Shown: one piece after another, positions 39,001-50,600 of the stretch
How the letters are laid out: every line of letters begins with the position of its first letter
How positions within the stretch are numbered: position 1 is the first letter of the stretch
Assembly: GCF_000283155.1 (NCBI RefSeq)
Contig: NW_004454159.1
Coordinates: 14,793,280-14,857,279 of the forward strand
DNA: 64,000 nt
Reading direction: 5' to 3'
Source: Ceratotherium simum simum
Lineage: Eukaryota > Chordata > Mammalia > Perissodactyla > Rhinocerotidae
The notes under the pieces: generated by a model
Databases searched by the model: none
Seen by the model: the letters and a program-made list of their open reading frames with translations, nothing else
Told to the model about the DNA's origin: nothing
Position numbers and translations under genes: made by a program

Positions 39001-42000
39001 GATTTAGATAGGCTGCCAACCACAGCAGTCCACAACCCTGATCACAGGGGTGTGCATATGACACAAATTGGGCCAGAATCCTTCCCTGGGAAGGACTAAA
39101 GCAGGGAGAAGCCCTTTCTTCCTCATGGTTGTTAAACTGAGATGATGATGCTGGAGCTGAGGGCAACCATGTTTCCTATGAAGGAAAAAACACCCATCTC
39201 TAGTCAGAAAGTAAGACGCCGATGTGCAAAGAAAAGATTCAAGACAGGGACAAAGAGGAAAGTCTTAACAATGTCCCAGGTCCTGGATACAGATATTCAC
39301 CTACCTGTGGAAGTCTGGTTTCTAAGATTATAACCAGAAATCTTTGATTAATATGTTAAGAGACAAATGGAAGTGGAACAAGGGGTTAGACACTGCAGAG
39401 ATTGAAAACAAATCTGCTCTTCAACACCTGAGTAGCCTGCTTTGGATTCCAAATTCTCATATGTAGGTCAAAACTTCAGAAAATAATAAACCTCTCAGTG
39501 TACTAACTTGTACTGTATCTTCCACTCTGGGAACAACAAACGATAATTCTACTTCTCCGTCTTCTAGAGCCCGGTGAACTCACTGGAATGCAGTGGCCCT
39601 CAGGTGAGAGGGCTTATATAAGAAGCCATTTCTATAAAAGATGAGAGCCACACCATAGATCACCACAGAGAAAGCAAAACGCCCAACGAGAGTTACAAGC
39701 AGGGAATTATCTAAGAGAAAGTACAGAAAGGCAAGATATTTCACGCTGGAAATATTTATGAATAGGTGGGTTGCTGGAAATGTACTAAAAATTCAATCCC
39801 AAATGCAGTGCTATCTTTATTTTGCCCTGTAGAGTTTAGTAGATAACTAACCTTTTCCCACTAAGTATAAGTTTCACAGTTGCTGACAGATGAGACATTT
39901 GCAGGAGGCCCCAAAACTTGATTTCACAAGGAATCTCTAAGAAAGTTTACAGTGACCTTTTCAAAGGCAAAATTGCTAAAAGCAAAACTGAAGGAACTAG
40001 TTGTTCTCATCTCTCAGCAAGAAAATCTGCAGTGAACACAGCAAGTTCTTTTTCTCCTTCTATTTAAAGTTAGTATCTGGTTTAAGTCATACATTGCAAG
40101 TATGAAAACTGAAGTACAAAACAGGCTTAAAAAAAAACTAATCTGAAATAGCTTCTCTAAGTATTAATGATGTATTTTTCCATGCTTTTGAGTGTACAAG
40201 CCTTTACAACACTAGAGATTTCTGCCACCACAGGTCTGCCTGAGATTTTTCTGTACACTGTATGTGTATGCATACGTGTGTGTGCATAGTACAGCTAAAA
40301 TAAGTTAATGACTGGTGAAACACCTTGCACAAAGAAACTGTGATGTAATACAATGGCCTACACTGATTTTAGTACAGTGAGACCTGTTATTGGACTTCTA
40401 ACATCTAGAACCCTAGGATAATAAATTTGTGTTGTTTTAAGCCACTAAGCTTGTGATAATCTGTTACGGCAGCAACAGGAAACTAATGTACCGAGGGAGA
40501 GCATATTACTTGCCAAGGTCCCACAGCTAACTAAAACAGATCTGGGAGTCTTCCTTGTCCACTATTCTTTCCTTCATACCACTGTATTGACAGTTGCTTT
40601 AAAACACACATCTTAGTGTTTCAAAAAAAAGTGATGTAATTCCCCCCATTTACTATGTAAAATAGAGAAAGTAAAAGCAAATGTTTTTATATTAACTTTT
40701 TGGAAATATTGTTCAAAATTGAGGTCAAGCAGTGCTGTATAACTACTTTTCTTGTACTCTGTTTTGTGTTGAATTGCTTCTTTTTGTTTGCTTAACTTTA
40801 TATGAAACTATTGTTAATTGTTCAACATGGTCCATGAACACCTTGTACCACTGGTTAAATAGCTAAATGACCAGTCCATATAGTCTGAAATTTCACTAAA
40901 TGATACGGGTTTTTTTCATTCAACAGGCCTTCAACCAAGAAACTCGTGTGTTCTTTTAGTTTAGGAAAATCTTCCTGTACTGTTACTTTGATAATTTACT
41001 CTCCTCCAGTGCTTCTGGTTCTCACCTTTGTGAAACACTAATTAGACAGATTTTGAACTTCCAGGGTTGATCATCTAATTTTCTTAACTTCTATTTTCTC
41101 TCTCTCTATTTCTTTGTTTTACTTTCTGGAAGATTTCTTTATCTAGACTTCTACTGGACTTCTTTATTTCAGCTATCATATCATTTCCAAACACCACTTC
41201 TCGATTTGTTCTGTTTCTCCTTTCCTTTGTAGGCATGTTGTTCTTGTTTAATGGGTCTGATGTCTTAATTATCTGAGGAATATTCACCATATTTTCTTTT
41301 GTTTTAGTTCTGTTCTGTTCCCTCTATCATCAATTTCTTCTGCGCTCTTTTATTAAATTTCTTTATTTTAGCTTTCCTCATGTCTGATGATCATAGACTG
41401 TCCAAATGAGGCTTACTATGCATGGGTCAGGCATGCTGAATGGTGAGCTCAATGAAAGGTGATAAGACGGTAAGCTGACTTGTTCCTTGGGGAGCCCACA
41501 ACTGCAAATATCACCAGGTCTTTTCTGTAGAGACAGTCCATTCTCTAGAGAAGGATCTGCTGAAGGCCAGCCTGATGGATTCCAGCCTAGCTGCAGGCAT
41601 TCTAACAGCAAGGCAGTTAAAGAATGCTAGCTGGCTTCTTGTTAGTATCCCTCTCTTTAGGCAATTAGGTTGTGGCTGTGTTCAGCAAATTCCTACTCTA
41701 TCATCGATTTTTTATTCTCTCTCATCCATGGTTAGCTCCTCTCTCCATTCTCTTTTCTTTGAGGGTTTTATTTTTTATACTTTTTTTTGTAATCTCCTTT
41801 AATGTTATGTAAAGTGGCATTTCAGGAGGGAGGAGATTGTGTGTGTCCGTGCTCAGTCCAACATCCTCTCTTATGTTAGACAACTGGATCTCTCTTCCTG
41901 GTAACTGAAAACCAAACCAAACTAAACCAAATCAAATTACTGCTGGTAAGAGGCCAACTCTCCAAGCTTTGAAAGTCCTGTTCATTTCGAATAGAATGTA

Positions 42001-44593
42001 CTTGAAAATAACTCATGGAGATAAAAACAAAACAAAGCAAAAAAACCCGCCATTATTTAAAATGAGAGGAAACTGCAATTTATTAACTCAACATCTATAA
42101 TAAGAGCACTTACTGTATGTCACGCACTATGCTAAGCATTTTACATAAATTATCTTATTTAATATACTTAACCTATTAGCTACTTTAATATACTGAATCT
42201 TATGAGATAGGATTATTATTCCTCTTTCTCCCATCATTATTGCTATTTGCAAAGGTTTCATGAATCTGCTCAAGATCAAACAGTAAAGAAGAACTGGCAC
42301 TGGAATTTAAACCCATATTTGAACAACTCTTAAAACGCATAAAAAACCAGATCTCATATGAAGAGGGAAAAAAAAGGGGGGGGGGGGAACTTGTTTGGTT
42401 TTTCATAATTATGCTCAACTTTGGGGGGCTCCTAAAAATGAGATCAATTTCCCATAGCTAAACACTACTGAAAGCACATTTGTCTTATGTTTCTTAATAA
42501 TTTTATCTGTTCTTAAAGCAGACCAGAAAATGGCATCAGTAATAGCTTTTGTTTAATGTAGAGGAGGTTCTGTTTACTTATCCTATATTCAGGACCCCGA
42601 CAGCTAATACTGTTTCCAATATCTTAATGACTTTTGAATATATTCATATATGCAAATGTACATAAGACACATGCAGAAGTATTTGTGTACATTAAAATCC
42701 CAGTGAGGACACTACCCAATTGCTAACCAGGTAGATACTGCAAGAACAAATAAAACCAAAACGAAAAGCATACAAAACAAAGAGTGACAGGGAGAAAAAA
42801 GGCAAATGAAGGAATTAAAATGACAGGCATGTATATCATTAAGTTAATATATATGAAAGTATTCGAACTAAGAGAGTCTACAAAAATGGCAGATAATAAT
42901 TAACATCTGGTGGCCAGGGGAGCCTTTTAAAATGTTGAAACTGCTGGTTTCACCATTAACTTTTCAAAGCTAGCAATTTATATTTGCATAGTCTCATAAT
43001 TCAAATTCATATCCTATATGTGTATTCATTTCCATTTGAGCCAAATTTACCAAAACACATACTAGAAAGAAAACTAGTCCTAAAATGCAAAGTCTCTGCC
43101 ATTATTTCATTAGTCTTAACTCAGTTTACTAGTTAACTTCTTAAGAATTTCCAAACCTGCATGTGCCTGCATACATGTGCATTTGACTCAATAGATGTTT
43201 GCTAGGATGCCTTTAAGAGCTAAAATTTTATGATTGTACGAAATTATTTTCAGTTCACAATCATAAGAAACAGGTTTTCAAGGAATTAAAAGAAAGTTCA
43301 ATCTACAAAAGTAAATGGAACATAAACACCAGAAATATCTTATCTAAAAAATCAGAAGAATTTTTACTGTGTACAAAGGTGATAAGAGACCAGACCAACC
43401 TTTAAAGTACTCGGTACTTAAAAGTAATGTTGAGATCTTAAATTTGTCTTGCATGTGATAGCTGCTAATAAAATTCATCTGTAATATTTTCTATTCATTA
43501 TAAACAAGTTTTAAGGCAGAGCAGGATGAAAAACAGAATGGTTTTTACCATGTATTTACATCACAGATGAACAGATTCTTAACAAGTGCTTCTAAAAATG
43601 TTTAGTATACTATAGACATCATAAATATCAGTCCCAAATAATTATTAAAATACCACTATAGTATTAGGTCCTAGAAATGATTTAAATTCTAATTTCCCCT
43701 TAGTCATAGATTATATAAAATTTGCATATACATTTTATTCTTCTACAACAATGAATAGTTTATTACCTAGACTTTACCTGCCTGGTACTGATTTTTTTTC
43801 TAAATTTTTTTTGTGTGTGTGAGGAAGATTAGCCCCGAGCTAACAACTGTGCCAATCCTCCTCTTTTTGCTGAGGAAGACTGGCCCTGGGCTAACGTCCG
43901 TATCCATCTTCCTCTATTTTATATGCAGGACGTCTGCCACAGCATGGCTTGATATGTGGTATGTAGGTCCACGTCCAGGATCGGAACCTGCAAACCCCAA
44001 GCCACTGAAGCAGAGTGCACTAACTTAACCACTATGCCACCGGGTTGGCCCCATTTTCCTAATTTTTAAAATAATAAAATGTGAGTTACTTAACAAATTA
44101 CTTTCTTTCCTATGTGTATATAATACCAAGACCATGTGAGAATCAGAACCCAATCCATACTAACTCTAGACAAATAAAGGCTTAATCCTCTTCATTCTTG
44201 CTGTTTCTAAGTTTATAAAACCCAAGAGTCAGTAAAATGAAACAATGCTTAATGCTACTGGTGTTTTAGAAGTGGCTTTATTTTAGCCATTTTAAGAATT
44301 CACCCTTTTATGAAAAGATGCAGACTTTCATACCACCTACAAATGACAGAACTTGTAATTCAAGACTGTGTTTTCTAAATAAACATAAGAATCTCCCAGA
44401 TGTGGTCAGATGACTTGCAAACAATAGATCTCTTAAGAAATGTGTCAGTATTCATATAAGCAGCCAGTTAATAGGCGGCTCACACTGACTACTTAACATG
44501 ACCTAGATGAGGAAGATTTTCTTTATGAATATAAAGGACGGACATTATTTTCTAATGAGCGTATAGAAAAAAATTAAATCAGGGCTTATTCAC

Positions 44594-44638
<45 letters not shown>

Positions 44639-47600
44639 TTTTAAAAAATTATTTGGCTACAATGAGTTTTTTCTCCTGTTCAATCAGAAAAGCTTTTCCT
44701 GAGTTTCTTTTCTTTTCCTTTTAGTGGTAATTATTTTTATCACAATAAAAATAATATAATCCTGTTTTTGACCTCCAGAGCTCCATGTTCGGACTTGCTC
44801 TGTATTCAGTGGTCTGCAATATGGGATACGCTCATCTGAGGGATGCTCTAAATGATCTGTTGGGATGTGAGAGGTTAATACTAGAACTTCTATTTTTATT
44901 TTTCATCTTTTTTTTAAATTAAGCTCTACTTATATTTAGTATATAGGTTTGACATGGATGCCTGGTGGCTACTGGCTGCATTTATTTCTACAATAGCTAC
45001 TAGAAACAGAGTAAACAGAAAGCACTGAATTAGATTAATGTTTAACCATACTTGAAACCAAATACAAAAATCAAAGCTGCTGTAATATAATGTCTTAACT
45101 TAATCTGCTTCAATTTATCTAAATATGTCTTTTTCTGTAATCTGAAAAAACTATCTTATGATATAATATAAATGGAATATGCTGATGGACAAAACTGTGA
45201 AAGAGCTGAATTGGGGTATTTCATTTCAAAAAAGCTCTGATTTATGTATAATCTTGAGGCTTATAACCTAATAGTCAAAAAAGTCAGGTTACTTTTCACT
45301 CTCATATTAAAAGGCAAGATAATGCAAAGTTAAACTTCAAAGAGATGCCACTACTCTCCTCCCAGACTGATAAAAATCTAAAAGTCTGAAAATACCATAT
45401 GTTGTTGAGGATACAGAACAATAGTACACACAAATTGCTGGTGGTAATGTAAACTGGTAACACCAAATTTAAAATAATCTAGTCTTGCATGGTAAAAGTG
45501 AATATCCTTCGACTTTAGAGCCAGTAATTTCACTCCTAGGTATACACCCTAGAGAAACTCAAGCATGTGTTCACCAGGCAACAAATATACACAAAGGCAC
45601 AAAAGAGCATTGTTCATAACAGTCCCATACTGGTAACAAGCCAGATTTTCAAAGGACTATAACGGATAAATATACCATGGTGTACTCATACAACAAAATG
45701 TTCAAGAAAAATGAAAATGAAGTTCAGCTATGTGCATCAATATGAATCAATCTTATAAATTTAATATTGAACTAAAGAAGAAAATACAAGAGATTACATT
45801 CAGCAGAACTCTGTTTAAAGTTAAAACAGGTAAACTATACTGTTTAGGGATACATATATAGATGGTAAAATCTGAAAACAGAAGGAAGTGATTACTAAGA
45901 ACCACGTAGCAATTCCTCCAGGTGTTGGAGCAGGGGCACAGGGAAAGCACACTAAGAGGGTGCCAGGGTGCTGGCAATGCCCCGTTTCTTAATTTGGGTA
46001 ATATTTGCTTCAGAATATATTTGTTTCATAATTATTTATTATACTGTACATTTGTATGTAAAACAAACTTTCAAATTATTAAATTTTTGGTATGAGACTG
46101 GTATTATGGTTATGCTAAATGAGTCATTATCTTTTAGGGATAAATATTGGTATATTTATGGATAAAATGATATAATGCTTGGGATTTGGCTTCAAAATAA
46201 TACAGGAAAAGGGAAAGTGGATGGAATGAGATGAACAAGATCAGAAAAAAACTGAAACTGTTGAAGCTGAGACATGGGTGCAAGGGATTCAATATACTAT
46301 TGTCTACTTTTGAATTATTATTGATTATTTTCACTGATGTCACATTTTAAGTAATCAGAAATGACAGCAACCACATGGCTTGCTAAGAAATGCCTTGCTT
46401 CACCTTGAGGTATATACTAAAAAACTCTAATCTAAACTGAATAAATTTAGAAAAAGCATTAAAGCAAAAATTTCCTCTCTGACATTTACAAACTTAGAAA
46501 AGCATTTTAGTTTCCGAAAATAAATGGCTTTCTACTACCTTCTTTCTTCCTTCCCCAACTTGAACTCATATGGAATGCTATAGACACTAACTTACTAGCA
46601 CTTCCTGACTGGTTAAATGGCACAAAACAGGGTAGGAACACCAAAACCCTCCCACTCCACCCTTAGGCCAAGAGCCTTTCTAGTTGGTCTTCAAGCACTT
46701 ACAAACAAATTCAAACTTTCTCCACAGGATATTAAGTATACAGGGAATACCATGCACGGCACAAAGCAGCTGACTGTCTCTCTGTGAGGAAATACAGTGG
46801 CCACTCCTGAGACAGGGCAGGCAGTTCCGGTGTATAAAATAGTCTTAGGAATTTCTAGGTTTAGCAATACAGTTAAAACATTTCAATCAGTCCTCTGCGA
46901 TGCCTTTCTAAAAAGCAGAGATATTTTTCATTTCTCAACTAATAAGAATAATTTTATGAGCCAGCCCTGATGGCCTAGTGGTTAAAGTTCGGTGCGCTCC
47001 ACTTTGGCGGCCCAGGTTCAGTTCCTGGGCACAGAACCATACCACTCATCTGTCAGTAGCCATGCTGTGGCGGTGGCTCACATAGAAGAACTAGAAGGAC
47101 TTACAACTAGAATATATAACTAGGTACTGGGGCTTTGGGGAGGGAAAAAAAAAGAATAGATTTTCTATTTTTATTAAGTAAATTCATGTTAGGTGTTTCG
47201 AGACGATTGTAGTTATATAATGTGATTTTGTGTGAAATTAAACAAATCAAGAGCATGGACATTTATGTTTTCAGAAAAAGGAAAAAAGAATATTTCTACC
47301 ATAGTCACACCTAATTTCGGGTGTATGGAATGTGATTCCTGAAAACAGAAGTTCTAAACAAATCTATGCCATCTGAGGTCACTATGGCATAGTACCTATG
47401 GAGATGTACCACATTTGAGTGAGTACTCTTTTATTTTATATAAATCCCCCCAAATCATAGAATGCCCCCAGCTATAGTTTCCTCTAGTCACCTTTCACAG
47501 AATTGTTGGTTCATCCTCTCAGGCTGCAGTAATGGCTTTGATGCTTTTCAGGATGTCTAAGGTCTTCTAGCAATCCCTATCTACTAACCCATCCCATTCC

Positions 47601-50600
47601 TTCTCCAATTACTCAACCATTTCCCTTGAAGAAACTTTAAACCCTTTAAAACATTGAGCACGATGCTCTTCGTTTTGTGGCAGGTCCAGCATTATCACTT
47701 ACACACACACACACACCCCTACCTATGGATTAAAACTGTACATCAGAACAACCACAAAAATGGCAGAAAGAAAAGCCACTGCAGAGAATAAACAACCTTA
47801 TTGCAGAACATACTACACACTGATCAGGAGTTGCTGTTGAGTGCGCAGGAAGGAAAGGTAACTCACTGGCCTAGAGTGTACAGTTTGGTCAGTCAGTCAG
47901 CTAACTCTCTGTCTGGGCATACAGTAGCATTCAAACCACTGGAAAAAGGATATGTTCTTCCACTTGGGTTTTTGCTCAAAGCCATTCAATGATTTCCCAT
48001 TTCACAAAGAATAAAAACCAATGTCTTTTCATGGCCTGGAAGGTCATACATGACCTGGCCCTTAGCTGCCTCTCTGACCTCATTTCCCACCACTGTCCCC
48101 TTGGCTCACAGCCACTCTTCCTTCTTTGATGCTCCTCTCACACATATAATCACGGCACTTCTAAAAACCTTGCACTCTCTAGTCCCTCTCACTAAAATGC
48201 TCCTCCCTAGGTATCTGTGTGCCTTACTCCCTTAAACCCTTGCTTAAATATCACTTCATCTGAGAGGCCTTGCCTGTACACCATTAATACCCTCATTTCT
48301 CCTTCTCTATCTTCTTTTCCTGCTTTCTTTTTCCACAAAGCAGTTATCATCACCTGACATCATAAACACTTATTTAGTCACTAAATATCTCCTCCACTAG
48401 AGTGAGTGCCATGATGGCAGAAACAATGTCTGTTTTGCTCACTGTTATTTTATCAGTACCTGGCTCATTGTAGAAATACCAGAGTATTATTATATGCACT
48501 AATACATGGTAACTGTGCATATATGTCCAATTAAAATAACACATTTCAAAGATAAATAGCACTATGAAATATAAGTACCATGTGTGAAACATTAAATGAG
48601 GAAGGCATGTAATATGAATAGAAAACGGGGTGTAGGGGGGTGTAAATCAATATTCACTGTTTTTGAGGATATCTTAGAAGTTTATTACCTTGATTGTGGT
48701 GATGGTAACATGAGTGTATACATGTGTCCAAACTCATCAGATTATATACATTAATTATGTGCAGTTTTTTGTATACTAATTGTATCTCAATAAAGCTGGG
48801 GGGAAAAAAAGTCCACCAGTACTCCAATGCACAAAAATAAGTAGGTAAAGAATTCACTCAGTCCTGTAAACAGCTGACAAATCTTTTCATTAAAAAAAAA
48901 AATTAAGTTGCAAGGCAGCAACCATCTAATTTTAAATTTACAACCTTAGCTATATCTAGCAACAAGAACTACAGCATTTACACTATAGTCAATTAAAAAG
49001 GTTTGGATTACCACGTCTCAAAAAAGTTGGGACTCTATTATACTCTGTATTATACTGTGCTAAAATGAAGGAGTAGGAAGAAAAAGTATGATTCTTATGC
49101 TACTACTCAGAAAAATGCATTCTATGTTCTTCCCCATATTGGGTTGTTCCTTTTTCACACATGGAATGTGCAAGAGCAGTGGGTGGTAAGGAACGAGTGG
49201 GAGAATTGGCATGCAGCATTTAATTTCAGTAAATACTTTAGAAAACTTTAGAGATGACCAAGCAGTTTTCAAATAAGGCATTCTTGATACCGCTAATAGA
49301 ACTGCAAGGATACGTCTTTGTAGACTGTAAACATACATCAAATTATTAGTGCATCCTTTAAATGTGTTTTCCTGATGCCAACAAGCAAGTTATTCTTCCA
49401 CTATAGTGACCACATGGCCCTGCTAAGTTTTGTGTCGTTTTCTCAGCAAGTCAAAAAGACTAAGAAATCAAATGCCCATGGAATTTTTGTGGAATACTTC
49501 ACACAAATATGTATTATTAAACAATAACACAATACTGACATGCTATATGTGTGCAAAAAACTCAAGTTGTAAATCCTTTATGTAACATAAAATGTATTTC
49601 TAATGTCTCATATTTATAGTTCCAAGGCCTTATGCTTCTGCTATTTAAATTCCTAATCTATGTGTTTCTATTTTAGCTATTGGTGAGTGTATCTATATCA
49701 CATACGTGAACAGGATTCACTTTATTAAATATATGATGAATACTGGCAATAAATAAATTGATCTTAAAAAATATGACGATATTGACTTCTGCTTTCCAAT
49801 CTGGCACATAAGGAGCTTGGAAGGTGTCACTCCCATCCACATCACAAGAAAATAGCTGAACAAACTGAAAAGCAACAACTCTTCCTAGTTCCACTCAAGA
49901 ACTGAGATCACAGAGAGAACCGCTGCCCCCAGAATTGGAGAGACAGGCAAATACAGAAAATCACAACTTACCGGAGCTGAAATCCATCAGTAGAAACCTC
50001 CATGGTATCCAGAAACCTCCAGGACCAGTGTAGGAAAGCCTAAACTGTAATTGATGAATTGCTAGAAGATCAGTGTAGATAAGTTTGAGAGTTGAAAACT
50101 CCAGGGGGCTCAGTCTTGGGGGGAGCCCACACTTCTGTGAGTTTTACCTCCAGGAACTCAACCATGTTCCCAAAGTGAAGATCAGAGAAAAATCTCCTTG
50201 TACTTCAGCAAAGTGAGGGTAACCCTTTAAACTCATGGTTAAAATAAGCCAGACCATTCTGTTCTTCTTAACAAAGACTACCCTCAAGAGAGACTATTTT
50301 ACCAGAGCCTAATCAACTGGAGTTTTACCAGAAACTAACCAACATCAGGGAAGAAACATATCCAACCCTAATCCACTCTAGCCTTCCAAGTAAGAAAAGT
50401 GAAATACTCTACTCCAGCCCCCTCTAGCCTTTTTGCTTAAACTAAGGAGTAAAAAGCAAAACAAAACTGAGAAGCATTTGTGTAAATCACAGCCCAGGGG
50501 CATAGATTCACTAAAACATTGAACCTAACCATAGCAGTATATAATGCTCCCTGCCCCCAACACCTTACCACCACATTAACTGGGCTCCTATACAACAGGG

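Noticed and set aside
44595..44637. Possible CRISPR-like or tandem functional repeat
   Set aside because: A plain (CA)n dinucleotide microsatellite. No spacer-repeat structure occurs anywhere in the window.
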